Source: CAZMVU01 sp964569295 | GTDB taxonomy: Bacteria > Hydrogenedentota > Hydrogenedentia > Hydrogenedentales > JAGMZX01 | Assembly (NCBI GenBank): GCA_964569295.1 | Contig: CAZMVU010000258.1 | Location: 1-5,681 of the forward strand | Length of the DNA stretch: 5,681 nt | Direction: 5' to 3' | Part shown: piece by piece, positions 1 to 5,544 of the stretch | How positions within the stretch are numbered: position 1 is the stretch's first letter | How the letters are laid out: each line of letters opens with the position of its first letter | Program-made: the position numbers and the translations under genes | The notes under the pieces: generated by a model | Told to the model about the DNA's origin: nothing | Databases searched by the model: none | What the model saw: only the letters and a program-made list of their open reading frames with translations

Positions 1-365
1 ATCCCGGCGCGGACTATACCGCAAACTGCCCCTCCGGGTAAAGGCAATTTTAATCGACCTGCGGAACGCACGGACTACGGCATTCCAGAAAAGAATGTGG
101 TGCTGGGGGTGGAGAACGAGGAACAAAGCCGCCCGATGTGCCGGGGCGTGCGCGCGGGAACTGCATGCGAACCGACCCATACCGGCCGTTGCCGGGCTGG
201 TTTCGGCGGCGCGTTGAAAAGGCTATTGCAAGGGCGAGGGCACTAGGAATCCGGTCAGAAACCCCGGCCAATCATGGGGCACGTCCAGAAAACTATTGCT
301 TCTTGTTTGACGGTGTTGGTTTTCATTGGGCCCGAAGTGTGAAAGTGGCCTTTCTGGCCGTGCCC
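1..365. other. Left-edge stretch without a convincing gene
   Basis: One plus-strand frame is open from the first base to a TAG at 244-246, so the tail of a gene entering from the left cannot be excluded. Its translation is rich in Arg, Gly and Pro with no recognisable motif, and other frames stay open equally long, as expected in GC-rich DNA. A 13-base sequence at 69-81 recurs inverted at 775-787, in the leader of the neighbouring minus-strand gene. A short ggcc/ggcc inverted repeat at 347-359 lies just beyond that gene's stop codon but has no T tract, so I do not call it a terminator. I see no RNA gene or mobile-element gene here. Confidence 0.5.
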
Positions 366-686
366 CTAGGCCTTTTCCTCGAGGAATTCCTGCTCGAACC
401 ATTCGCGCCATTTGGCCGCGTAGTTATTGATCCACTCGAATATCGCCTCGCGCCCGAGGTCGCGCTTGGCCTTCTCCGACTCGATCCACTTGTACCGTTC
501 GATTTCCTCCCGCTGAAGTTGCAGCATGAGGCGCATGCGCTCCTGGCGCCAGCGTTCCGCACGATGCTCGATCCAGTGGGTCTCGGCCTCTTCCGGACAA
601 ACGTAGCGCTCCCACTCGCGCGTAAGGCGATGTTGGTGCATGCGGATAGCATGCTGTTCAGCTGGCGAATACTGGGCTACTGCCAT
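366..686 (-). CDS. Small Trp-rich charged helical protein, unknown function
   Basis: I do not recognise this 106-residue protein. It is predicted soluble, with no signal peptide or membrane segment. It is dense in Glu, Arg, Lys and Gln and contains seven tryptophans (residues 25, 38, 46, 67, 85, 93, 96), usually flanked by acidic and basic residues. From about residue 20 to the end it reads as long amphipathic helices with almost no Gly or Pro, which suggests a helical bundle or coiled coil. The only Cys is residue 30, followed by Pro31. The reading frame extends further upstream, but the ATG at 686 is preferred: TGAGGT lies 10 bases ahead of it and the upstream translation is not protein-like. 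Codon use is strongly coding-like, unlike the antisense frame. A promoter within a palindrome lies about 135 bases upstream, so it is probably transcribed alone and regulated. The function is unknown; a small regulator or binding protein is only a guess. Confidence 0.75.
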   Translation of the reverse strand: MAVAQYSPAEQHAIRMHQHRLTREWERYVCPEEAETHWIEHRAERWRQERMRLMLQLQREEIERYKWIESEKAKRDLGREAIFEWINNYAAKWREWFEQEFLEEKA

Positions 687-696
687 TGGTCTGCGT

Positions 697-702
697 ACCT
701 CA
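697..702 (-). promoter_or_regulatory. Shine-Dalgarno site for the 366-686 gene
   Basis: The minus strand reads TGAGGT here, 10 bases before the ATG at 686. It sets the start of the small Trp-rich protein, because the frame is otherwise open for about another 310 bases upstream. Confidence 0.6.
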
Positions 703-776
703 TGCAGGTTGATCCCCGGTTTCCTCCACCCGGCGCCGCCACCCCAAATCCGGTACCCATTACGTGTGTATTCCGC

Positions 777-797
777 CGTAGTCCGTGTCGGACTACG
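777..797. repeat. Perfect 9-bp-stem hairpin in the leader
   Basis: The arms CGTAGTCCG (777-785) and CGGACTACG (789-797) are perfectly complementary around a TGT loop. The element lies between the predicted promoter (808-834) and the start at 686, so it would fold in the 5' leader of the minus-strand gene. No T run follows on either strand, so an intrinsic terminator is unlikely. It may be an operator, an RNA stability element or one half of a dispersed repeat. Part of it (775-787) recurs in inverted orientation at 69-81. Confidence 0.6.
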
Positions 798-807
798 ACC
801 ACAACTT

Positions 808-834
808 CTTGTGGTATACATATTATACCACAAG
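808..834 (-). promoter_or_regulatory. Extended -10 promoter inside a 27-bp palindrome (probable operator)
   Basis: Arms CTTGTGGTATA (808-818) and TATACCACAAG (824-834) are perfect 11-base complements around a 5-base centre. On the minus strand, positions 830-822 read TGG followed by TATAAT, a consensus extended -10 element. Transcription should start near 815 and run toward the gene at 366-686. The -35 region is poor (TTGCGC at 848-843, 15-base spacer), which fits an extended -10 promoter. A third half-site, ACCACAA at 798-804, lies just downstream; it could pair with 809-815 instead, so it may be an extra protein site or an alternative RNA fold. A dimeric repressor covering the -10 is the natural reading. 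The regulator is unidentified; autoregulation by the downstream protein is possible but unsupported. Confidence 0.6.
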
Positions 835-921
835 CTACGGTGGCGCAAGCGTGAATTGTGCGAAGTTTTCGTGATTCTTCGCGTATGGATACCCGGCGTC
901 TTTCCGTGCGCAGCCCTCCCG

Positions 922-1233
922 CTACGCGGCCCATAGTGTAAAGGAATTGCCGAAGCTGTGTAAAGTACCCGTTTCAGATCGATTTTTACTTGAGGCAACG
1001 GGGACAGGGTCCGATGCTTCAGCCCGGGTCACCCGGCATTCGGCAAGCATTTCGTTCAGCCGAATCCGCATCATGGTCCCATGGTGAACCATATCGCGGC
1101 ATTGCCGCTCGAGCGCCGCTTCCTTCAAGGCGCCATAATGGACAAACACGGCGGCTATCAGAGAGAACACGACCACGAGCGCAAAAACGGTGACGCGCCG
1201 CGCGACGGCCTTTCTGTTGAAAGAGATTGCCAT
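922..1233 (-). CDS. Candidate small single-pass membrane protein, possibly truncated
   Basis: The frame gives 103 residues from the ATG at 1233. A basic N-terminus (residues 7-13 contain K and three R) precedes a strong hydrophobic helix at about 14-33. A short charged, likely helical region follows to about residue 70, with Cys at 45 and 66. Codon use is coding-like over roughly the first 75 codons. After residue 75 the sequence turns Ser/Thr-rich and low in pattern, and codon use weakens. The DNA for that tail includes a GGACCCTGTCCCC stretch (1012-1000 on the minus strand) of a kind often seen in intergenic or transposon-end repeats. The gene may therefore be cut short and read through into foreign or intergenic DNA. 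SD support is poor: AGGA is only one base from the ATG and GGAG is 12 bases away. An anchored sensor N-terminus is one possibility. The frame also runs on upstream to 1458, but that part does not look coding. Confidence 0.4.
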   Translation of the reverse strand: MAISFNRKAVARRVTVFALVVVFSLIAAVFVHYGALKEAALERQCRDMVHHGTMMRIRLNEMLAECRVTRAEASDPVPVASSKNRSETGTLHSFGNSFTLWAA

Positions 1234-1495
1234 ATCCTGTGGCGTCTCCGCAGTGAATAACGGGCAGTGCCCAGCTACCCGTGCAATGGCTGATACTGCC
1301 AGCCTGGGCAGCCAATCACACCTCAAGCCGGCCCGCAGAGTGTACACGTTGGCAGATGGGTTGTGAAAGCAGATTGGTGTTGCGGCGTATGTGAAGAGCC
1401 GGTGTCCGCCGTGAAGGATACCCGGATTGCACTTTAATACGCTCCGGTTGCGGTCCATGCTCGGCGTGCTGCGTGCGGTGCCGCGTGCGTGTAGC

Positions 1496-1525
1496 TTGCA
1501 CCTGCGCAGCGAAGTGGCCTAAAGT
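1496..1525 (+). promoter_or_regulatory. Weak candidate promoter for the DJ-1-like gene
   Basis: TTGCAC (1496-1501) is separated by 18 bases from TAAAGT (1520-1525), which would give a leader of about 90 bases. Both boxes match the sigma-70 consensus only partly (3/6 and 4/6), so this is tentative. Confidence 0.22.
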
Positions 1526-1605
1526 GCCCCGTGCCCGCTGTTTAGTGGGTATGCTCAAAAAGTGAACAGGTAGCCGGCTGTGGCGTTTGGCCGCCGAACA
1601 ACAAC

Positions 1606-1610
1606 AGGAG
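1606..1610 (+). promoter_or_regulatory. SD site that decides the DJ-1-like start
   Basis: AGGAG lies 10 bases before the ATG at 1621 but only one base before the in-frame GTG at 1612. The ATG is therefore the more plausible start, although a 10-base gap is slightly long. Confidence 0.55.
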
Positions 1611-1620
1611 CGTGGCAAAA

Positions 1621-2202
1621 ATGGCTGCAAAGAAGATACTCATGTTGGCCGGGGATTATGTCGAAGACTACGAGATCATGGTGCCGTTTCAGGCGTTGCT
1701 CATGGTGGGCCACGAGGTACACGCGGTCTGCCCGGACAAGGCATCGGGTGACGTGGTGCGCACGGCCGTGCATGATTTCGAGGGCGACCAGACCTACAGC
1801 GAGAAACGCGGGCATAACTTCACGCTGAACGCCGACTTCGACAGTGTGGACCCGGCGGCTTACGACGCCCTGGTTATTCCCGGCGGCCGGGCGCCGGAGT
1901 ACCTGCGGCTCGACAACCGGGTGCTCGAGATAACCCGCCACTTCATCGAGGCAAAGAAACCTATCGCCGCCATCTGCCATGGCTTACAGATTCTGACTGC
2001 GGTTGGCGGTGTGCAGGGCAAGGCGTGTACAGCCTATCCCGCCGTGGGCCCCGAAGTGCAGGCCGCCGGCGGCGACTACCAGGCTATCGGGGTGCATGAA
2101 GCGTACACGGACGGCAACCTGGTCACGGCCCCGGCATGGCCGGCACACCCGGCATGGCTCGCGGCGTTTTTGAAGGTTCTTGGCACGCGCATCGATCCAT
2201 AA
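1621..2202 (+). CDS. DJ-1/PfpI-family protein, DJ-1D-like glyoxalase III/deglycase type
   Basis: This is a 193-residue single-domain protein of the DJ-1/PfpI superfamily (class I glutamine amidotransferase-like fold), complete for the family. The nucleophile elbow is AAICHG, with Cys119 and His120. The conserved acidic residue is Glu18 in GDYVEDYEIM near the first strand, and the PGGRAPEY loop is at 87-94. From memory, the segments EDYE.MVPFQAL, TAVHDF, RGHNFTLN, PGGRAPEYL and CTAYPAVGP match plant DJ-1D domains closely, with the catalytic Glu and Cys offset by one residue. Those enzymes convert methylglyoxal or glyoxal to hydroxy acids without cofactor, and some have reported protein-deglycase activity. 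A cytosolic role in detoxifying reactive carbonyls is inferred. There is no signal peptide. The gene stands alone, 189 bases before the Clp gene, so co-transcription is uncertain. A GTG at 1612 would add three residues but fits the SD badly. Family membership is secure; the substrate is inferred. Confidence 0.92.
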   Translation: MAAKKILMLAGDYVEDYEIMVPFQALLMVGHEVHAVCPDKASGDVVRTAVHDFEGDQTYSEKRGHNFTLNADFDSVDPAAYDALVIPGGRAPEYLRLDNRVLEITRHFIEAKKPIAAICHGLQILTAVGGVQGKACTAYPAVGPEVQAAGGDYQAIGVHEAYTDGNLVTAPAWPAHPAWLAAFLKVLGTRIDP

Positions 2203-2305
2203 AGCGCCCGCCATAAGGCCGAGACCGGTTCTGTTGCACATCTCAGCCACAGGACCTTGAATAGACTGGGCGAGAGACGGCCTCCTTCTCTTGTAGTGTC
2301 CATGC

Positions 2306-2335
2306 TTGTACATGGCTCATTCGAACGCGAATAAT
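2306..2335 (+). promoter_or_regulatory. Candidate promoter for the clp-FHA operon
   Basis: AATAAT (2330-2335, 5/6 match to the -10 consensus) lies 17 bases after TGTACA (2307-2312, 4/6) or 18 after TTGTAC (2306-2311). It sits about 55 bases upstream of the Clp start. A small inverted repeat, CCATG (2300-2304) and CATGG (2311-2315), overlaps the -35 region. No CIRCE-like or sigma-32-type element is evident, so heat-shock control is not supported by the sequence. Confidence 0.33.
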
Positions 2336-2380
2336 AGCGCCGGGGTGACCAGGGGGGATTTTCGGCCCTGCGCCCCGTAC

Positions 2381-2386
2381 GGGAGG
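2381..2386 (+). promoter_or_regulatory. SD site that decides the Clp start
   Basis: GGGAGG lies 5 bases before the GTG at 2392. The earlier in-frame GTG at 2386 overlaps this motif and has no SD of its own. An in-frame TAG at 2335-2337 rules out a much longer protein. Confidence 0.55.
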
Positions 2387-2391
2387 TGCCA

Positions 2392-4749
2392 GTGCAACTG
2401 CACGTATCATCCGAGTTGGCCGCAATCCTCGAGCACGCTGCCGCCCTCAGTGCGCGCCGTAGTGACTTCTTCGTGGGCGTCGAGCATGTGTTCTCGGCGT
2501 TACTCGAGGCGCGGGACAAATTGCCGCCCGCTGTCGTAGACGGCTACCTGTCGCGGCTCTACGTGGTGGGCCGTGAAGTCAACCGCGCGGCATGCCCGGG
2601 GCGCGCGCCCGTAGCCGCGCACGAAACCGTGTATAGCCCCCGGTGCATCGCCATTGTTGGGGCGGCATCGGACCTCGCCCGCACGTTGGGGGGCAACTCG
2701 GCCATGGGGGGGCACCTGCTGCTCGCATTGCTCGAAGATCCCTTGTCCGCGCCAAGCCGCGTGATGGACGGCATGAAGCTTGGACGGGAGGAATGCATTG
2801 CGGCGCTGCGGGCGGCCTTGCGGGGCGCCACGCCGAGGCCCACCTATGCCGTGCAGGGCCACGGCGCCCAGGCGGCTGCCGCACAACCTGCCAACCGCAC
2901 CACGCCCCTGCCGGAAGCGGCGCCGGCAAAGCAGGAAGATCCGGTGGCCGCGCTCACCCGCGACCTTACCGCGCTGGCGGAAGCCGGGAAGCTCGAACCG
3001 GCCATCGGCCGCAGGCAGGAAATCATTTCGGTCCTCCAGATTCTTGCGCGCAAGACGAAGCACAATGTCATGATCGTGGGCGAGGCGGGCGTGGGCAAGA
3101 CGCAGCTTGTCGAGGGCATTGCGTTGCGCATGACGAAGGGGGACACAAAGACCGCGCTGCCGCGCATGCGGGTGCTCGAGTTGAGCATGGCGGCGCTCAT
3201 GGCGGGCACCCAGTACCGGGGCGCCCTCGAGGAGAAGGTGATGGGCCTGGTCGCCGCGCTCAAGGACGCACCGGACACGTTGCTGTTCGTGGACGAAGTG
3301 CACCTCATCATGGGCGCCGGCGCTACGCAGGGCGACGGCATAGACGTGGCCAACCTGTTGAAGCCGGCGTTGGCCCGGGGCGAGATTCGGTGTATCGGCG
3401 CGACCACGTTGCAGGAGTACCGTCAGTTCGTCGAGAAGGACCCGGCTATCGAGCGGCGGTTTCAGATGGTGCGCGTCGAAGAGCTGAGTGAAGAAGTCAC
3501 CCTCGAGATTCTTTATAAGATGCGCGATTCCTTCTGCGAGCACCATGGCGTGCGTATTGGGGCGCGGGCGTTGCAAACGGCGGTCGAGCTTGCGGTGCGC
3601 TATATACCAAACCGGCAACTGCCGGACAAAGCGATCGATGTCATCGACCAAGCGTGCGCGCGTCACCGGTTGCGCGCCATTGCGGCGAAGGGGCATTCGT
3701 CGGTTCGCGGGCGCGCAGACACCGCGGGCGATGCGGACAAGGTTACGCCGCATGATGTGCGCCAGGTCGTCAGCCAGATAGCGAGCATACCCCTGGAAGA
3801 ACTCACCAAGGAAGAGCGCCTGCGTCTGCGCAGCCTCGACCATCGTATCGAACGCCAACTCATCGGCCAGGATGTCGCGATTGAACGGGTCGTTGCGGCG
3901 GTGAAGAAGTCCCGGGCCGGACTCGCCGACCCGAACCGGCCCGATGCGGTGTTGCTGTTCCTGGGCCCGACGGGGGTCGGCAAGACGCGCATGGCGAAGG
4001 TGCTCGCGCATGCGCTCTTCGGTTCCGAGAAATACCTGGCGACCTTTGACATGTCGGAATACGTCGAGTCGCATAGTGTATCGCGGTTGCTGGGGGCGCC
4101 GCCGGGTTATGTGGGCAGTGAGGAAGAAGGCCGGCTGGGCATGGCGGTGCGCTCGAATCCTTTTTCGGTGTTGCTCTTCGACGAAATCGAGAAGGCGCAT
4201 GAGCGCGTGTTCGACATTTTCTTACCCATCTTCGAGGAAGGCCGGTTGAAAGATGCCCGAGGGCGCAACCTGAGCTTCCGCAACTGCATTATCATTCTTA
4301 CCTCGAATGTAGGCGCGGAGCAACTCGCCCACGGGGGTGACGTGGGGGACGAGGCGCTTATGGCCGAACTGCGCCGGCATTTCCGCCCCGAGTTCATCAA
4401 CCGGATTGACGAGATTGTGCCGTTTTTTCCGCTCTTGAGCGAAGATATCCGCAGCATCCTGCGGCTCGAGGTGAACGCCCTGCGCGAGCGGCTGCGGGAC
4501 AAGGGGGTGGGAATCCGCATGTATCAGCGTGCCTATGAACATCTTGCCTCGTTGGCCCGCACCGATCGCTTCGGCGCACGGGATTTGCGCCGGGTGGTCG
4601 AAAGAGAGGTCGCCGGCCGGTTGAGCGAACTGTTGTTGAACGATGCGTTCGCGCCGGGCGACATGATCGATGTGAAGATGGAGCCGGAGGGCCTGGTGGT
4701 TGCGAAGGGACCGCCGCAGGGTGCCGTGAAAGATGCGGGGGGAGCATAG
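2392..4749 (+). CDS. ClpA-like double-AAA+ Hsp100 unfoldase lacking ClpP loop and M-domain
   Basis: 785 residues (787 from the alternative GTG at 2386), near ClpA length. Clp/Hsp100 ATPases form hexamers that thread proteins through a central pore. Residues 1-145 form a Clp N-domain with two repeat-like halves, followed by an Ala/Pro linker (about 146-182). D1 has Walker A GEAGVGKT (230-237), pore-loop Tyr275 (QYRG), Walker B with Asp301/Glu302 and arginine fingers 355/356 (ERRF). D2 has Walker A GPTGVGKT (525-532), pore-loop GYVG (572-575), Walker B with Asp597/Glu598, sensor-1 Asn639, Arg671 (NRID) and sensor-2 GAR (728-730). Both ATPase sites therefore look active. Only about 25 residues (426-450) separate D1 from the D2 linker, so the ClpB/ClpC coiled-coil M-domain is absent. 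The ClpP-docking IGF/IGL tripeptide expected at 641-663 is also missing, so degradation through ClpP is unlikely. The FHA gene follows after two bases. ClpV or another specialised Hsp100 is an alternative, but nothing secretion-related is visible. Confidence 0.93.
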   Translation: MQLHVSSELAAILEHAAALSARRSDFFVGVEHVFSALLEARDKLPPAVVDGYLSRLYVVGREVNRAACPGRAPVAAHETVYSPRCIAIVGAASDLARTLGGNSAMGGHLLLALLEDPLSAPSRVMDGMKLGREECIAALRAALRGATPRPTYAVQGHGAQAAAAQPANRTTPLPEAAPAKQEDPVAALTRDLTALAEAGKLEPAIGRRQEIISVLQILARKTKHNVMIVGEAGVGKTQLVEGIALRMTKGDTKTALPRMRVLELSMAALMAGTQYRGALEEKVMGLVAALKDAPDTLLFVDEVHLIMGAGATQGDGIDVANLLKPALARGEIRCIGATTLQEYRQFVEKDPAIERRFQMVRVEELSEEVTLEILYKMRDSFCEHHGVRIGARALQTAVELAVRYIPNRQLPDKAIDVIDQACARHRLRAIAAKGHSSVRGRADTAGDADKVTPHDVRQVVSQIASIPLEELTKEERLRLRSLDHRIERQLIGQDVAIERVVAAVKKSRAGLADPNRPDAVLLFLGPTGVGKTRMAKVLAHALFGSEKYLATFDMSEYVESHSVSRLLGAPPGYVGSEEEGRLGMAVRSNPFSVLLFDEIEKAHERVFDIFLPIFEEGRLKDARGRNLSFRNCIIILTSNVGAEQLAHGGDVGDEALMAELRRHFRPEFINRIDEIVPFFPLLSEDIRSILRLEVNALRERLRDKGVGIRMYQRAYEHLASLARTDRFGARDLRRVVEREVAGRLSELLLNDAFAPGDMIDVKMEPEGLVVAKGPPQGAVKDAGGA

Positions 4750-4751
4750 CG

Positions 4752-5327
4752 ATGCGCGGTATGTATGACGAATTTGAGGTGATCAACGGTCCTGAAGACG
4801 GTGCCACGCATTCGGTCGGCCGCGTGCCCTGCTGGCTGGGCGCGGACCCCGAGTGTACGGTGCAGGTCGGCACGGACCCTCTCCTGCGGGCGCGCCATGC
4901 CCGGATTACCGCGGCCAGCGGCGGCTACCGGTTCCGGCGGGTCGAGGGAGACGACCTTTTCGTCAACGGGCGCGCCGTCGGAAAAATCCGTTCGCGCATC
5001 GCGCGCGAGGGCGATGTGGTCCGTGCGGGCAACACCTTCTTCGTGCTGCGCTGTGCTACGGAAGGGTTGGCGAACCGTAGCCGCGGCATTGCGCCGGATA
5101 GCGACCTCCTGTTCCTGTTCGGCAAGTTGATGCGGTGGCTGCGGCTCTGCATGCACGCGTCGTGGCGGCTGGTGAAGCGCGCCTTCAGGAATGTGCTCAG
5201 TATCATCATCACCGTGCTGGTGATATTGGCCCTGCTCTCCTTCTTCCTGCCTCAACTACGCTATACCGTCACGCATTACCTGTATGTCATCAAGGACTAC
5301 GCGCAAGGACTCTTGCAGCAGTTGTAA
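4752..5327 (+). CDS. Divergent FHA-domain protein with one C-terminal membrane helix
   Basis: This 191-residue protein starts two bases after the Clp stop, with GGGGGGAG (4737-4744) 7 bases before the ATG, so the two genes are almost certainly co-transcribed. Residues about 8-100 fit an FHA fold: LGADPEC at 29-35 (where LGR is usual), RARHARI at 46-52 (equivalent to SRRHARI), GGY at 57-59, VNGRAV at 71-76 and GDVVRAGNTFFVLR at 87-100. FHA domains normally bind phosphothreonine peptides. Here the usual Arg is Ala31 and the usual Ser is Arg46, so phosphate recognition may be lost or altered; His49 and Asn72-Gly73 remain. An amphipathic basic stretch (about 122-147) leads to a hydrophobic helix at about 149-168. 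The positive charges before it predict a cytoplasmic FHA domain with a tail of about 22 residues outside. A membrane anchor or adaptor for the Clp ATPase is inferred from position only. An in-frame ATG at 4761 is a less likely start. Confidence 0.8.
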   Translation: MRGMYDEFEVINGPEDGATHSVGRVPCWLGADPECTVQVGTDPLLRARHARITAASGGYRFRRVEGDDLFVNGRAVGKIRSRIAREGDVVRAGNTFFVLRCATEGLANRSRGIAPDSDLLFLFGKLMRWLRLCMHASWRLVKRAFRNVLSIIITVLVILALLSFFLPQLRYTVTHYLYVIKDYAQGLLQQL

Positions 5328-5444
5328 GGGGGTGTGAAGCGACCCCGCGAATGCAACGCACCACCCGCCCGGTGGCGAATCAAACCTTATTGTGCCGTAA
5401 TTCTTTAGCCGTTTGCCGTGAGCCGTTTCCCATACGTCATACAA

Positions 5445-5467
5445 CTCCCTGGTATCGGCGCAGGGAG
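5445..5467. repeat. 7-bp inverted repeat with a 9-base loop
   Basis: CTCCCTG (5445-5451) and CAGGGAG (5461-5467) are perfect complements. The element lies about 120 bases after the FHA stop. No T run follows, so it is more likely a repeat or protein site than a terminator. Confidence 0.45.
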
Positions 5468-5522
5468 CGGTTCTGGCCCACCCGCTGTTTCTATCAGTCA
5501 AGACGTAGGCGCACTTTGGACT

Positions 5523-5544
5523 GCTGTGGCTTGCCACCGCTTTT
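5523..5544 (+). terminator. Weak candidate intrinsic terminator or REP-like hairpin
   Basis: GCTGTGG (5523-5529) pairs with CCACCGC (5534-5540) with one mismatch around CTTG, and TTTT (5541-5544) follows. It could end the clp-FHA transcript, but it lies nearly 200 bases past the stop and the T run is short. A dispersed palindromic repeat is equally possible. Confidence 0.25.

Larger units (their letters stand above)
1234..1620. other. Intergenic stretch with small inverted repeats
   Basis: No convincing gene is present on either strand; the open frames here are rich in Arg, Pro and His and lack motifs. Positions 1262-1272 form an 11-base palindrome (GGGCA, G, TGCCC). Positions 1285-1292 and 1309-1316 are inverted repeats with one mismatch around a 16-base centre, upstream of the minus-strand membrane-protein candidate. 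The right end holds the likely promoter and SD of the DJ-1-like gene. Confidence 0.45.

Noticed and set aside
349..361. Terminator for the 366-686 gene
   Set aside because: The stem is only 4 bp and no T run follows on the minus strand.
138..854. 238-codon plus-strand open frame
   Set aside because: It is antisense to the well-supported 366-686 gene, with a weak start and no SD. Its residues look like the mirror of a Glu/Arg-rich frame, and its end runs through the palindromic promoter.
1316..1630. 104-codon minus-strand open frame upstream of the DJ-1-like gene
   Set aside because: It covers that gene's SD and likely promoter and has an Arg/His/Pro-rich translation without family resemblance.
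2230..2391. Heat-shock control of the Clp gene (CIRCE or sigma-32-type site)
   Set aside because: No TTAGCACTC-type inverted repeat or clear heat-shock -35/-10 pair is visible in the upstream region.
2500..4200. 566-codon minus-strand open frame opposite the Clp gene
   Set aside because: Long antisense frames are common opposite GC-rich genes. The translation is rich in Arg, His and Leu without motifs, whereas the plus strand encodes an intact Clp ATPase.
4533..5255. 240-codon minus-strand open frame across the clp-FHA junction
   Set aside because: It overlaps both real genes in antisense and its composition is typical of a shadow frame.
2392..5327. Type VI secretion locus (ClpV plus FHA)
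   Set aside because: The ATPase lacks the middle domain expected of ClpV and is about 100 residues shorter, and no other T6SS component lies in the window.
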